NCBI GenBank assembly: GCA_913061275.1
Contig: CAJXSR010000010.1
Span: 1-64,000, forward strand
Length of the DNA stretch: 64,000 nucleotides
Direction: 5' to 3'
Source of the DNA: an uncultured Paracoccaceae bacterium
GTDB lineage: Bacteria > Pseudomonadota > Alphaproteobacteria > Rhodobacterales > Rhodobacteraceae
Shown here: piece by piece, positions 9,805 through 19,977 of the stretch
Layout: every line of letters begins with the position of its first letter
How positions within the stretch are numbered: position 1 is the stretch's first letter
Program-made: the position numbers and the translations under genes
Notes under the pieces: model-generated
Seen by the model: the letters and a program-made list of their open reading frames with translations, nothing else
Told to the model about the DNA's origin: nothing
Database searches by the model: none

Positions 9805-11298
9805 TTAACTGCCCAAAGATAGGGCCACAAACCTTGGGTTACCGTTACGACGGACTAAAAGCAAAACTGATTTGCGCCCTGCATCCTGTGCCGCTTTAAC
9901 TGCACTTGCCACATCTTCGGGGGTTTCCACAGCGGTTTGACCAACCTCTGCAATCAAATCGCCTTTGCGCAAACCCTTTTCATATGCGTCGGTTTCTTCG
10001 TCAACCGTAACAACCGCCACGCCTTTGCTATCTTTCGATAACCTTAGCTGCTTGCGAATTTCATCGGTAAGAGATGTCATCTCCATGCCCAATGATTGTT
10101 CAGGCATCACCGCTTCTGGTTTTGCGACAACAGGAACTATTAATGATTTTTCGGCGTCTTCACGACGGGCCAAAACAACTTTCAGTGTTTGGGTTTTGAA
10201 ATCGCGTTGAACGATAACGCGTACTGCTTTACCCACTTCTGAATTGCCAACCTCTTTGATTAGTCCGCGCGTATCAATCACCTCTTTGCCGTCAAAGTTC
10301 AAGATCACATCACCAGCCAGAATGCCGGCTTCTTTTGCAGGCCCTTCGGGTACATCACTAACCAAAGCACCGTTGGTTTTTTCCAACCCCAAAGCTTCTG
10401 CCATTTCCATATCCAAATCTTGGATACTAACACCCAACCAACCCCTGCGGGTTTCGCCAAATTCTTTTAACTGGCCAACCACAACAGACACAACATTTGA
10501 CGCCATCGAAAAGCCCAAGCCAATCGACCCACCAGTAGGAGAAATAATTGCCGTGTTCACGCCAACCACATCGCCATCCATGTTAAATAATGGCCCACCA
10601 GAGTTGCCTCTGTTAATGGCGGCATCGGTTTGGATGAAATCATCATAAGGGCCTGACCGCAAAGAACGGTTGTTGGCAGATATAATGCCCGCAGACACTG
10701 AAAATCCTTGTCCCAACGGGTTGCCTATCGCCAATACCCAGTCACCGACACGTGAAATATCACTGTCGCCGAAAGTAACAAAAGGCAAAGGTTCGTCCGC
10801 TTCCACTTTCAACAAGGCTATGTCTGTTTTAGGGTCACGCCCGATCAGTTTTGCATCCAATTCCACACCGCTAAACAACTCGATCACAATCTCATCCGCT
10901 TTGTCGATCACGTGATTATTGGTCACGATATATCCGTCCGCAGAGACAATAAAACCAGACCCAAGTGCCGATGCCTTGCGCGGTTTTTTGTTTTGCCCGT
11001 TTTGACCTTCATCAAGAAAATCCTTAAAGAAATCTTCAAAAGGCGAGCCTTCTGGTACTTGTGGCATTGCAGGCCGATTAGGCTGTGCGATTGTTTGTGT
11101 AGTCGTAATATTTACAACTGCCGGGCTTAGACGTTCTGCCAAATCTGCAAAACTATCAGGCGCGCCGCGTGCCGCTGCAGAAACTGTCTGTGCCAACATC
11201 AGTGCAAGCGTTAATAGCGCACCGCTTAAAAAGTTCGTGTTAAAAATTATCTGGGGTGTAGGCCGCTTATATACGCGGGTTTGTACAACAGTATTCAC
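9805..11298 (-). CDS. degP: Do-family periplasmic serine protease (DegP/DegQ/MucD-like)
   Basis: A trypsin-like domain (about 50-245) is followed by two PDZ domains (about 270-370 and 395-495). The catalytic triad is His129 (VTNNHVID), Asp159 (KTDIALLK) and Ser233 (INRGNSGGPLF). A membrane or signal segment at about 22-42 directs it to the periplasm, where it degrades or refolds misfolded envelope proteins. I place the start at the GTG at 11298 because GGAGG lies seven bases upstream; the ATG at 11331, 11 codons earlier, has no such site and would precede the ribosome site itself. The downstream order hflK-hflC-DUF2065-Do protease is the usual membrane quality-control block. Confidence 0.93.
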   Translation of the reverse strand: MNTVVQTRVYKRPTPQIIFNTNFLSGALLTLALMLAQTVSAAARGAPDSFADLAERLSPAVVNITTTQTIAQPNRPAMPQVPEGSPFEDFFKDFLDEGQNGQNKKPRKASALGSGFIVSADGYIVTNNHVIDKADEIVIELFSGVELDAKLIGRDPKTDIALLKVEADEPLPFVTFGDSDISRVGDWVLAIGNPLGQGFSVSAGIISANNRSLRSGPYDDFIQTDAAINRGNSGGPLFNMDGDVVGVNTAIISPTGGSIGLGFSMASNVVSVVVGQLKEFGETRRGWLGVSIQDLDMEMAEALGLEKTNGALVSDVPEGPAKEAGILAGDVILNFDGKEVIDTRGLIKEVGNSEVGKAVRVIVQRDFKTQTLKVVLARREDAEKSLIVPVVAKPEAVMPEQSLGMEMTSLTDEIRKQLRLSKDSKGVAVVTVDEETDAYEKGLRKGDLIAEVGQTAVETPEDVASAVKAAQDAGRKSVLLLVRRNGNPRFVALSLGS

Positions 11299-11476
11299 TT
11301 TGATCCTCCGATTAACTGCATCAATCAGCAAGCAATATATATAGCATGCCTTTTATATAAATTGTGTTGGTTACGCAACTTTTCAAGACAAACTGCGTTT
11401 CATATCATCACTTTTGCGTTATAGTCGTGAAAGTTATACGTTTCGCAACTTGAAATCCGTCGTGTTATTAATGGCA

Positions 11477-11674
11477 TTAGCCAAAAACATTTTTCGCAAT
11501 CCAAACCAACCCCACACCAAACGCCACGATCGCGACGCCTAGCATACGGCGTTGGTCGCGATTTAACGCCCCAAGTGCCTTTAATATGTCTTCAAATCGT
11601 AAAGGGGCCAGTGCAAGCACCAGCCCCTCTATTACCGCTACAAGACCTAAGCCAAGTAATAGGTCACGCATCAT
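11477..11674 (-). CDS. DUF2065-family small membrane protein
   Basis: A 65-residue protein with two hydrophobic segments (about 4-23 and 45-62) around the polar stretch LNRDQRRMLG. This matches the DUF2065 (YjeT-like) family, which is typically encoded next to hflK-hflC. Its start overlaps the hflC stop by 4 bp, indicating translational coupling. The function is unknown; a role beside the HflKC-FtsH complex is inferred from position only. Confidence 0.8.
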   Translation of the reverse strand: MMRDLLLGLGLVAVIEGLVLALAPLRFEDILKALGALNRDQRRMLGVAIVAFGVGLVWIAKNVFG

Positions 11675-12540
11675 TTTATTGTATTCGACTTCAAGTAATC
11701 AAAAAACTCACTATCAGGTGAAATAACCAAAGTTGAATTGTCACCATTCAATGATTTTTCATAGGCTTCCAATGATCTGCGAAAAGCGAAAAATTCTGGA
11801 TCACGGCCAAATGCATCTGCGAAAATGGCATTTCGTAAGGCATCCGCTTTACCACGTGTAATCTCAGAGTTCTTTTGTGCTTCAGACACGGTTTCAACCA
11901 CTGTACGATCTGCAATCGCGCGCGCTCGTTGTGCGGCCTCATTACCACGCGCAATTTCATCTGCCGCTTCACGTTCACGCTCTGCACGCATCCGTTCAAA
12001 GGTTTTCTCTAGGTTTTGCTGTGGTAGGTCAGCACGTTTAATACGCACGTCAATAATTTCCACACCCAGTCCTTTGGCTTTGGTTATTGCTTTATCACGG
12101 ATTTGTGTCATCAAACCAACCCGATCAGATGATAGAAGTGCGCCCGATTTAACATCACCCAAAACAGTACGTAATTCCGCGTTCAAGATAATCTCTAACC
12201 GTCCACGGGCCGAATTAATTCCGCCCGATCCAATGGCACGTCTGAATTGAACCACATCGGCAATCCGCCATCTGGCAAAGGCATCCACCTCAAACCGGCG
12301 GTTGTCTTTCATCGTCACCTCAAGCGGTTGTGAATCAAGCGATAAGATCCGGTCATCATATTTTACGATTTCATGTAGAAACGGTATTTTGAAATACAAT
12401 CCAGGGTTATCATCGACATCAATAACCTCACCAAACCATAGTTTCAGTGCTTTTTCACGTTCATCCACGATGTAAAATGACGATAGGCCAAGGAATACAA
12501 AAATAGCCAATATTGGCAATGCTGCTGCTGAAAGTCTCAT
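11671..12540 (-). CDS. hflC: HflC, protease modulator (SPFH family)
   Basis: A 289-residue protein with an N-terminal membrane anchor (about 4-24) followed by an SPFH/prohibitin domain (about 25-190; VDEREKALKLWFGEV near its start) and a long helical region rich in Arg, Glu and Ala (about 185-235, RAEREREAADEIARG). With HflK it forms the large periplasmic cage around the FtsH protease and restrains its action on membrane proteins. Its ATG shares one base with the hflK stop, and its own stop overlaps the DUF2065 gene. Confidence 0.94.
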   Translation of the reverse strand: MRLSAAALPILAIFVFLGLSSFYIVDEREKALKLWFGEVIDVDDNPGLYFKIPFLHEIVKYDDRILSLDSQPLEVTMKDNRRFEVDAFARWRIADVVQFRRAIGSGGINSARGRLEIILNAELRTVLGDVKSGALLSSDRVGLMTQIRDKAITKAKGLGVEIIDVRIKRADLPQQNLEKTFERMRAEREREAADEIARGNEAAQRARAIADRTVVETVSEAQKNSEITRGKADALRNAIFADAFGRDPEFFAFRRSLEAYEKSLNGDNSTLVISPDSEFFDYLKSNTIK

Positions 12541-13685
12541 TAGTTTGACCCTCCTTTAGTTTTGCCTAATTCATTCAAAGGCAAATAAGGTACAACACCC
12601 TGCCCGTTAGCACTTTCGTCGATTATAACTTTGTTCACACGGCTCATAACCCGTTCCAGTGTTTCCAGATACAAACGTTTGCGTGTCACTTCAGGGGCTT
12701 TGACATATTCCTCATAAACCGCAACAAACCGAGATGCTTCACCTTCAGCTTCATTCACCGTTTGAGATAAATAACCCTCGGCCTGTTCTAGTAGCTGTGC
12801 AGCTTCACCACGTGCTTCTGCCACAACACGGTTAGAATAAGCATCCGCTTGTTTTTCCAACGTATCACGGGTTTGCTCAGCAGCTTGCACTTCGCGAAAT
12901 GCGTCAGCAACTTCAATCGGCGGGTCGGCTTTATCAAAATTCACCCGAACAATCGTCACACCAGATTGGTAACTGTCCAGTGTTTCTTGTATCAGCCTTT
13001 GCAAATCTGCAGCAATCTCACCCTTACCAGTTGTTAAAATAGGTGTCAGGTTGGTACGCGCCACAATTTCACGCATCACAGACTCTGAAACCGCAATGAT
13101 GGTTTCTTGTGCATTTGCCAGATTAAACAGATATTTCTGAGCGTCATTAATGTTCCAGACTATCTGAAAATCAATATCAACGATATTCTCATCACCCGTC
13201 AGCATCAAACCTTCATCAGCACGCGCACGTCCGCCAACACCGATGTTTTCGATGTTCTCACGTGTAACAGGCAAAATTTCCTTGGTCACGACAGGCCAAG
13301 GTGCAAAATTCAAACCTTCGCTGCCAGTTTTATAATACTTACCCAAAAACAACTCGACCGATTGCTCGGATGTATCAACTCGGTAGAATGAGCTGAACGC
13401 CCACAATACCAATGCTGCGACTAAGAATAAGCCAACACCACCTGCACCAATGCTTGGTGCGGGACTGCCGCCACCAGATGATCCGCCACCAGAACGACCC
13501 TTGCCGCCCATCAAAACGCGCAGCTGTTCTTGTCCTTTACGGACAATTTCGTCGATCTCTGGCATATCAGGGCGATTACCGCCGCCACTAGGGCCTTGGC
13601 CCCCGCCATTGTTGCCTTTATTATCGCCTTGGTCGCCACGGTTTCCACCGCCGCCCCACGGGCCTCCGGAATCATTTCCAGCCAT
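12540..13685 (-). CDS. hflK: HflK, protease modulator (SPFH family)
   Basis: A 381-residue protein with a Gly/Asn/Pro-rich cytoplasmic N-terminus (1-75), one membrane segment (about 83-103, GVGLFLVAALVLWAFSSFY), an SPFH domain (about 105-265) and a C-terminal coiled-coil region. The Gly-rich head and its position directly before hflC are diagnostic. It partners HflC in the FtsH-HflKC complex of the inner membrane. AAGGA lies ten bases before the ATG. It is the first gene of hflK-hflC-DUF2065; the Do protease follows after 178 bp and may have its own promoter. Confidence 0.94.
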   Translation of the reverse strand: MAGNDSGGPWGGGGNRGDQGDNKGNNGGGQGPSGGGNRPDMPEIDEIVRKGQEQLRVLMGGKGRSGGGSSGGGSPAPSIGAGGVGLFLVAALVLWAFSSFYRVDTSEQSVELFLGKYYKTGSEGLNFAPWPVVTKEILPVTRENIENIGVGGRARADEGLMLTGDENIVDIDFQIVWNINDAQKYLFNLANAQETIIAVSESVMREIVARTNLTPILTTGKGEIAADLQRLIQETLDSYQSGVTIVRVNFDKADPPIEVADAFREVQAAEQTRDTLEKQADAYSNRVVAEARGEAAQLLEQAEGYLSQTVNEAEGEASRFVAVYEEYVKAPEVTRKRLYLETLERVMSRVNKVIIDESANGQGVVPYLPLNELGKTKGGSN

Positions 13686-13750
13686 TCTATAAGAATCCTT
13701 TTTCGTTTAACTTGCGCATTAAGTGTTACTTGGCACCGATTGTCAAAATA

Positions 13751-15103
13751 TCAACCACCTACAGGCACCTTCATTGTCACTAATTCTTCCGCCGCAGTAG
13801 GATGTATTGCCATTGTGCGGTCAAAATCTTCTTTTGTAGCCCCCATTTTCAGTGCAACACCTGCAAGCTGTATCATTTCACCAGCTGCGTGCCCCACAAT
13901 ATGACAGCCCAAAACCTTGTTACTGGCTTTGCTGACAATCAACTTCATCAACATACGTTCAGATTTACCTGCCAAAATATGTGCCATAGGTCTGAAAACA
14001 GACTTGTACACATCAATATCTTCGCACGTCCGGGCCTCTTCTTCGCCCATACCTACAGTGCCAATTTCTGGTTGCGTAAACACAGCCGTTGCAATCATCT
14101 CATGGTCAGGTTGTGTTGGCACCCCGTGAAATACAGTGTCTACAAATGCACTACCTTCAACAATAGCTACTGGGGTTAGGTTAACCCTGTCAGTCACATC
14201 GCCAACGGCATAAATTGAGGGGATATTGGTTTGTGAATAGCCATCCACCAACACCTCACCCTTGCGGCCCAGTTTAACACCAGCGTTTTCCAACCCTAAA
14301 CCGTCAGTGCTTGGCACGCGACCCGTCGCATATAACACTTGGTCAACAACCAAAGTTTTACCATGTGTATTTGTCACCAAAAGACCATCATCGGTTTTGA
14401 CAATAGATTGCACATCCGTACCCACTTGCAAATCTATGCCTTTGCCGCGCATCTCGTCGGCTACAAAATTTTGCACTTCAGCATCAAAGCCACGTAGAAC
14501 CTGCACACCGCGATAATATTGTGTAACTTCTGAGCCCAAACCGTTCATGATGCCCGCAAACTCACACGCGATATAGCCGCCACCCACAACTAAAAACCGT
14601 TTTGGCTGTTCTTTAAGGTTAAAAATATCGTTAGAACTGATAACGTGTTCGTGCCCTTCAATATCAGGCACAAAAGGCGTACCACCTGTTGCCACCAGAA
14701 TATGCTTGGCACTGAAAATCTCACCCGATGACAATTTAACCGTATGGGCATCCACAACGTCTGCGCGCGCATCAAACTGATCTGCACCGGCAGCACCTAG
14801 ATTTTTTGCATAAATCGCTTCCAGCCGTGTTATTTCAACGTCTTTTGCCGCAATCAGCTTTTTCCAGTCGAAACTTGTCTCACCTACTGACCAACCATAC
14901 CCCTTGGCATCTTCAAACGCCTCTGCGTAGCTTGACGCATAGACCATCAACTTTTTGGGCACACAGCCGCGAATGACACATGTACCACCCATGCGAAATT
15001 CTTCGGCCAAACCAACTTTGGCCCCAGTACCAGCCGCCAAACGTCCGGCGCGAACGCCACCGGAACCACCGCCTATTACGAATAGATCATAGTCAAAAGA
15101 CAT
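13751..15103 (-). CDS. gor: Glutathione-disulfide reductase
   Basis: A 450-residue flavoprotein of the pyridine nucleotide-disulfide oxidoreductase family. The FAD motif GGGSGGVRAG is at 11-20 and the redox-active pair is Cys42/Cys47 (GGTCVIRGCVPKK). The NAD(P)H-binding GGGYIACEFA is near 172 and the C-terminal His-Pro-Thr segment (AIHPTAAEELV) supplies the active-site base of the partner subunit. It reduces oxidised glutathione with NADPH in the cytosol. The ribosome site GGAGACACT precedes ATG. It follows rpiA by 22 bp on the same strand; NADPH from the pentose phosphate pathway would serve it, so co-expression makes sense. Confidence 0.95.
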   Translation of the reverse strand: MSFDYDLFVIGGGSGGVRAGRLAAGTGAKVGLAEEFRMGGTCVIRGCVPKKLMVYASSYAEAFEDAKGYGWSVGETSFDWKKLIAAKDVEITRLEAIYAKNLGAAGADQFDARADVVDAHTVKLSSGEIFSAKHILVATGGTPFVPDIEGHEHVISSNDIFNLKEQPKRFLVVGGGYIACEFAGIMNGLGSEVTQYYRGVQVLRGFDAEVQNFVADEMRGKGIDLQVGTDVQSIVKTDDGLLVTNTHGKTLVVDQVLYATGRVPSTDGLGLENAGVKLGRKGEVLVDGYSQTNIPSIYAVGDVTDRVNLTPVAIVEGSAFVDTVFHGVPTQPDHEMIATAVFTQPEIGTVGMGEEEARTCEDIDVYKSVFRPMAHILAGKSERMLMKLIVSKASNKVLGCHIVGHAAGEMIQLAGVALKMGATKEDFDRTMAIHPTAAEELVTMKVPVGG

Positions 15104-15125
15104 AGTGTCTCCAATTTATTGCAAG

Positions 15126-15911
15126 TTAATCCAGATCCATAAACATATTGTCTTGTGCAACAACGTCAATATGTTCAAATTCTGTTGTACCTGTATTAAT
15201 GTCGCGCACTTCCACGCGCCCATCAATATGTCCAATCACAACTGCATCTGCGATATCCAAAAATAAGCCCGTTTCCACAACACCCGGTATCTGATTTAGG
15301 ATCAGCGACATCTCACGCGCATTGCCAATACGTTCCAAATGCAAATCAAGAATTAAATGTCCTTCATCCGTGATAAACGCATTTTCATCCTGCATCCGCA
15401 AAGTTACTGCCTGCCCTCTGACATCCAGATTGGAAATCGCTTCCTCAATCAGCCCTTTAGTGGTTTCCCAACCAAAACAAACCACTTCTACCGGTAATGG
15501 AAACCTGCCCAACACCTGAACGTCCTTGCTGGCGTCAGCAATGATAACCACCTGATCAGATGCGGTAGCCACGATTTTTTCTTGAAGCAACGCACCACCA
15601 CCCCCTTTGATAAGGTACAGGTTAGGGTCAAATTCATCAGCCCCGTCAATGGTCAAATCCAACCATTTCACATCATCCATAGATCGCACGGTAATGCCGC
15701 ATTCATCGGCCAGCCGTGCTGTGCTGTCAGAGGTGGCAACAGTGATGATGTTCAGGCCGTTATTACGAACTTCTTCACCCAACAAACGCACCAACCACGC
15801 AGCGGTTGATCCTGTACCCAGCCCCAAACGCATTCCGGGCTTCACAAAGTCCATGGCACGCTTAGCACAAATAAATTTAGCTTTTTCAGCAGGAGAAAGC
15901 TGTTCAGACAT
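15126..15911 (-). CDS. rpiA: Ribose-5-phosphate isomerase A
   Basis: A protein of about 261 residues that interconverts ribose 5-phosphate and ribulose 5-phosphate. Visible motifs are GLGTGSTAAWLVR (phosphate loop), DGADEFDPNL and KGGGGALLQEKIV, all standard for RpiA. I use the ATG at 15911 because GGGGG lies five bases before it; an ATG four codons upstream has no ribosome site. The C-terminal extension after about residue 225 (ending DVVAQDNMFMDLD) is typical of alphaproteobacterial versions. It forms a two-gene unit with gor. Confidence 0.95.
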   Translation of the reverse strand: MSEQLSPAEKAKFICAKRAMDFVKPGMRLGLGTGSTAAWLVRLLGEEVRNNGLNIITVATSDSTARLADECGITVRSMDDVKWLDLTIDGADEFDPNLYLIKGGGGALLQEKIVATASDQVVIIADASKDVQVLGRFPLPVEVVCFGWETTKGLIEEAISNLDVRGQAVTLRMQDENAFITDEGHLILDLHLERIGNAREMSLILNQIPGVVETGLFLDIADAVVIGHIDGRVEVRDINTGTTEFEHIDVVAQDNMFMDLD

Positions 15912-16104
15912 GGTATCCCCCATATAACTTACTTTTACCTATAAAACGTATCATCCCGTTCGACGAGTGCAAAACAGCATCCACAATGACTTTCACAAAG
16001 AATATCCCTGCTTTTGTCTAAACTTCCTTCGTTTTCGTCGTATTAGATGTGTCAGTTTCTGCAAAATCTGCCAAATTGCCGAAAATGGCAAAGGGAGTCG
16101 CCTG

Positions 16105-17478
16105 ATGTTTCTAAGCATCTTTGAGGTTTTTAAAATCGGCATCGGCCCGTCAAGCTCACACACGATGGGCCCAATGGTGGCGGCAGAACGGTTTTTACGC
16201 GCACTTTTGAAAAACAATGTGTCAGCCTCGCATCTACGCTGTTCGCTTCACGGTTCATTGGCGTTTACCGGCAAAGGCCACCATACCGATCAAGCCGTTG
16301 TTCTGGGCTTAGATGGTTTTATCCCATCTGAGTTTAACGCAAAACTTGGCAAACAGGCCGAATTGCGCATCAAAGATCAAAAAACCGTCCGCCCTGCTGG
16401 CCACCCAGTTTACCAGTTTGACCCTGCTAAAGACGTTGTGTTTGATTACGACCGTATTTTAGAAGCCCACGCAAACGGCATGATCTTACAAGCCCTAAAA
16501 GACGGGGCCGTTGTCTATGAACAAATCTACTACTCTATAGGGGGTGGTTTTGTACAAACCCCAGAAGAGATGGCCGCTGACACTGACCCCACTGCGCGCA
16601 AGCAGAAAGTTTTATACCCTTTCCGATCCGCAAATGAGATGCTGGCGATGGCTAATGCCAGCAATAAAACCATTGCAGAATTGAAATGGGCGAATGAAAC
16701 CATTCATATGACCGGCGATGAATTGACCAAAGGCATAACCAAAATCTGGAATGTCATGAACGAGTGTATCAACGCAGGCTTTGACGAAAGTGGTATTTTG
16801 CCGGGCGGCTTGAACACCCGCAGACGGGCAAAGGGTATTCATGATGAACTTCAGGCCGAGCGCGGCAACAACTTTGCAGCCCCCCACATTATTAATGACT
16901 GGATTGCCGCCTATGCCATCTCAGTAAATGAACAAAATGCAGCAGGCTCACGGGTTGTGACCGCGCCCACAAATGGTGCCGCAGGCGTAATCCCTGCAAC
17001 TTTGCGCTACTATCTGGATCATGTGCCAAACGCAGACCCTGCCAAAATCATTGATTTTCTGCTTACAGCAGGTGCAATCGGGGCCTTAATCAAATCCAAC
17101 GCGTCTATTTCAGGTGCCGAAGTTGGATGCCAAGGTGAGGTGGGTTCCGCGTCGGCCATGGCAGCCGCAGGTCTTTGCGCGGTTCTAGGTGGAACAAATG
17201 AGCAAATCGAAAATGCTGCCGAAATTGCCCTGGAACATCACCTAGGCATGACATGCGACCCGATCAAAGGTCTGGTGCAGGCCCCATGCATTGAACGCAA
17301 CGGCCTAGGTGCTATCAAGGCCGTGTCGGCCGCATCCCTGTCTTTACGCGGTGACGGTAAACATCTGGTGTCACTAGATAGCTGCATAGAAACCATGCGC
17401 CAAACTGGCTTGGATATGAATTCTAAGTATAAAGAGACATCGCTTGGTGGATTGGCCGTGAACCTACCCGCTTGTTAA
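16105..17478 (+). CDS. sdaA: L-serine ammonia-lyase (single-chain, iron-sulfur)
   Basis: A 457-residue enzyme that deaminates L-serine to pyruvate. The start at 16105 is chosen because the protein then begins [20 protein letters not shown], the conserved N-terminus of the beta domain, with AGGGAG upstream; 46 further in-frame codons upstream look non-coding. The alpha domain (about 190-457) has the cysteines [19 protein letters not shown] and QAPCIERN that bind the [4Fe-4S] cluster. Together with glycine cleavage (gcv) and the dehydratase-like genes to the right it fits active serine/glycine breakdown. Its last 15 bp overlap the thiamine diphosphokinase gene, tail to tail. Confidence 0.95.
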   Translation: MFLSIFEVFKIGIGPSSSHTMGPMVAAERFLRALLKNNVSASHLRCSLHGSLAFTGKGHHTDQAVVLGLDGFIPSEFNAKLGKQAELRIKDQKTVRPAGHPVYQFDPAKDVVFDYDRILEAHANGMILQALKDGAVVYEQIYYSIGGGFVQTPEEMAADTDPTARKQKVLYPFRSANEMLAMANASNKTIAELKWANETIHMTGDELTKGITKIWNVMNECINAGFDESGILPGGLNTRRRAKGIHDELQAERGNNFAAPHIINDWIAAYAISVNEQNAAGSRVVTAPTNGAAGVIPATLRYYLDHVPNADPAKIIDFLLTAGAIGALIKSNASISGAEVGCQGEVGSASAMAAAGLCAVLGGTNEQIENAAEIALEHHLGMTCDPIKGLVQAPCIERNGLGAIKAVSAASLSLRGDGKHLVSLDSCIETMRQTGLDMNSKYKETSLGGLAVNLPAC

Positions 17479-18132
17479 GGCACGTTTTGCCGCGTCTAGG
17501 CATTTGGACGGTAAAATCACAACTGCATCCCCGCTCTCCATCATAAGGGATACCAAGGTTCCAGTGGCCTGATTAGACGTTCCCGTGCGTGTGGTGGGTG
17601 AAAGTTCGATACCATCCAACGGCCACTTTAAACCTGTTGAACTCATTTTTGTGTCACTCATTGGAAATACAGACACCCGCGTCCCTTTGGGCAGGTCAAT
17701 ATCCAACTGTTTCGGGCAGCAAAAACAAATATCTTTTTCCCCGCATAGTATAACACGTCGCTCTGGGTAGCGCACAAGAACCGAAAGAGCGGTTAACTGA
17801 TGGTCAATCTGCCCCCCCATAAACCCGTACCCTAAATATAAAGGTGCATTGACCGAATACAGGCATTTTTCAAAGTCTGTGGTGTTTTGCTCTGATAGGT
17901 GAATGACTGGCCCGTCGAACGATCCGTTAAAACTATCCATATCCCCAATAATCAACTCTGGGGTAAGTCCAAACTCCATAGCCGTGTTTGCCCCACCATC
18001 GGCACAAACCAATGGCATAGACGAATCAACCAACGGTCGTAAAAGGCAAGACGCCACCTCTGCGCCACCTAAAAGCCTAATTGGTTGGCTGTATTCAACA
18101 GTCGTTATTTGATCGTCTTGATTGTTTCCCAT
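17464..18132 (-). CDS. thiN: Thiamine diphosphokinase
   Basis: A 222-residue protein of the TPK family, which makes thiamine diphosphate from thiamine and ATP. Motifs are CADGGANTAMEFG (about 43-55), IIGDMDSFNGS (about 61-71), TTDFEKCL (about 84-91) and GGQIDHQLTALSVL, with a C-terminal region ending GIELSPTTRTGTSNQ that fits the thiamine-binding domain (GxSN-type). The mRNA overlaps sdaA by 15 bp at the 3' ends, so the two genes could interfere through antisense pairing. Confidence 0.9.
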   Translation of the reverse strand: MGNNQDDQITTVEYSQPIRLLGGAEVASCLLRPLVDSSMPLVCADGGANTAMEFGLTPELIIGDMDSFNGSFDGPVIHLSEQNTTDFEKCLYSVNAPLYLGYGFMGGQIDHQLTALSVLVRYPERRVILCGEKDICFCCPKQLDIDLPKGTRVSVFPMSDTKMSSTGLKWPLDGIELSPTTRTGTSNQATGTLVSLMMESGDAVVILPSKCLDAAKRALTSG

Positions 18133-18260
18133 GTCATCCCAATTAATATAAATTTTACCTAAATTAACCCTAAAACTGTACAGAACACTATGAAAAACGC
18201 CAAATATGTCCTATAAAAAAGATCGTCGTGGGGGCGTTTAACGAGTAGAATGAGTATATT

Positions 18261-19742
18261 ATGGATTCGCACCCTAAAGTTATGACCGTAAGCTATGGTA
18301 CTTTTTCCTGTACCCTTGATGGCTTCGATGATCCTTTCACAACAATGCAACTGGTAGCGGAATATTTCCGCAAACTTTCCGCAGATGATCGCTACTTCGG
18401 TAGTGAGCCTTTGCAACCAGATGCAACGCGACTGCATCAGATAGCTAAAAGTGCGAATACAAATCGGATTGACGCTGAAGTCCAAGACAACAGTGTTATA
18501 TTACGTCAAGCCGACGTTGTTGATGTCCCCTCCAAGGTAAATGACATCACCGACGAAGCTGTTACACATTTAACAACCGAAGACGAAAAGCCGCAGGAAG
18601 TTGCTAGCTTCTCAAGCGTGCTTGAAGATGAGACGGAAAAGGATCGTGATGCTGTTGATGACAGTGTTGCGGCCTTTTCCTCTCGTCGCAAACAAGACCC
18701 AGTGAAAGCAGTTGTAGACCCGATTGTTGAAGAACAAGAAACACCTGCAAAAGAAGCACCTCAGCCTGAAGTAAAAACAGATGTGCTGACCGCCTCACTG
18801 GAAGATAATATAAACGATACTACAACCGCCGACGAATTGGCGCCAAGTCTTGATGAAGAAATTCCGTCAGAAACCGTTTCAGCAGCTGTAAAAGCCCTGA
18901 AAGGCAGTAAACCCATTGATCGCTGGCTTGAAATAGCCAATGAAAAAATGGCCGCCCCTGCACATATTACCAAAGCCAATGCGCTTGAACGCTTAAAAGC
19001 AGCGGTTGCTGCAACCGAAGCCGAACGCGCAACCCGCATGGAAAAGGTTGTGCCAGAGGTAGTTGAAACAGGCGAAGAACGCCGCGACAATACCATTTCA
19101 TTCCGCCGCGAACTTGCAAAAGTGCGCAAAGCTTATGAACAAGAAACAAGCGTATTTTCCCGCCCAAGATCACGCCGTGCAGCTGCAGATAGCACCAGCA
19201 GTTCGGCGAGACCTTTGGTATTAGATATGGGCCAACGGATCAGCGAAAGCGATCAAAACGATGGTGCCAAAAAAAAAAGCGGGCTAACGCTGGTTAGTGA
19301 CCAAAAAACCGAACAACCTATAAAAACAGAAAAAACCTCTGGCTTTGCAGAAAAACAGGAAAAGCTAACGCGCAGCACACCTGTTAAAGAAACCGCTAAA
19401 GAAACAGTCGTGCCAGAGGAAAAAACAAAAGGCAGTGGTGCAAATTCCAATCTGCCAAGTTTTGAAGATTTTTCCAAACTGATGGGTGCCAGCACCTTAA
19501 TTGAATTGCTAGAGGCCTCTGCGGCATACATGTCAGTGGTGTTGGGTAAAGACCACTACAGCGAAAAACAAATTTCCTCAAACCTGCCCCCTCATATTAA
19601 GCGCATCGTAAAAGAAGAAGAACGCGTAGGCACACTTGAACGCCTAAACAAGCGCGGTTTCATTGAAGCGCGCAATGATGGCAGTTATGTGATCTCTATG
19701 GGGCGCAAAGCTGCATACCAAAAGAAATATCTAGCGGGTTAA
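18261..19742 (+). CDS. Rhodobacterales conserved protein of unknown function, largely disordered
   Basis: A 493-residue protein in three parts. A compact N-terminal domain (about 1-85; VMTVSYGTFSCTLDGFDDPF, then YFRKLSADDRYFG) is conserved in Rhodobacterales. A long acidic, Glu/Lys/Ser/Thr-rich middle (about 90-390) looks disordered. A C-terminal helical domain (about 400-493; FSKLMGASTLIELLEASAAYMS, ending MGRKAAYQKKYLAG) completes it. I know this architecture only as a hypothetical family; its use is unknown. There is no signal peptide or membrane segment, so it is likely cytosolic. It is convergent with the DUF2842 gene. Confidence 0.75.
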   Translation: MDSHPKVMTVSYGTFSCTLDGFDDPFTTMQLVAEYFRKLSADDRYFGSEPLQPDATRLHQIAKSANTNRIDAEVQDNSVILRQADVVDVPSKVNDITDEAVTHLTTEDEKPQEVASFSSVLEDETEKDRDAVDDSVAAFSSRRKQDPVKAVVDPIVEEQETPAKEAPQPEVKTDVLTASLEDNINDTTTADELAPSLDEEIPSETVSAAVKALKGSKPIDRWLEIANEKMAAPAHITKANALERLKAAVAATEAERATRMEKVVPEVVETGEERRDNTISFRRELAKVRKAYEQETSVFSRPRSRRAAADSTSSSARPLVLDMGQRISESDQNDGAKKKSGLTLVSDQKTEQPIKTEKTSGFAEKQEKLTRSTPVKETAKETVVPEEKTKGSGANSNLPSFEDFSKLMGASTLIELLEASAAYMSVVLGKDHYSEKQISSNLPPHIKRIVKEEERVGTLERLNKRGFIEARNDGSYVISMGRKAAYQKKYLAG

Positions 19743-19758
19743 GTGCGATTTCTGACGT

Positions 19759-19977
19759 TTATTCAGCGTCAGGGTCTGCTTTACCAACACCTTTAAATAT
19801 AAATTTAAACGGTATTGCCCAAGCGATGCCCAACACCAGATAGATCAGCAATTCCACCAACAAATGCTGGCGTGGGATGGCGTTCATTACGCTAACTGCC
19901 ACCACGATATAAAACGGCAACCAGATCAGCAGTATAACCAATGACCAACGCCTGCGGGCTTTGTACGACAGGGCCAT
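19759..19977 (-). CDS. DUF2842-family small membrane protein
   Basis: A 72-residue protein with a basic N-terminus (ALSYKARRRW) and two membrane segments (about 13-34 and 40-62). This matches the DUF2842 family, known from alphaproteobacteria and often next to purA. The ATG overlaps the purA stop by one base (TGATG), so translation is coupled; a TTG one codon upstream is a less likely start. The function is unknown. Confidence 0.82.
   Translation of the reverse strand: MALSYKARRRWSLVILLIWLPFYIVVAVSVMNAIPRQHLLVELLIYLVLGIAWAIPFKFIFKGVGKADPDAE

Noticed and set aside
15967-16104. N-terminal extension of SdaA (46 codons)
   Set aside because: The extension is Cys/Phe/Arg-rich and unlike the family, and a good ribosome site precedes the internal ATG at 16105.
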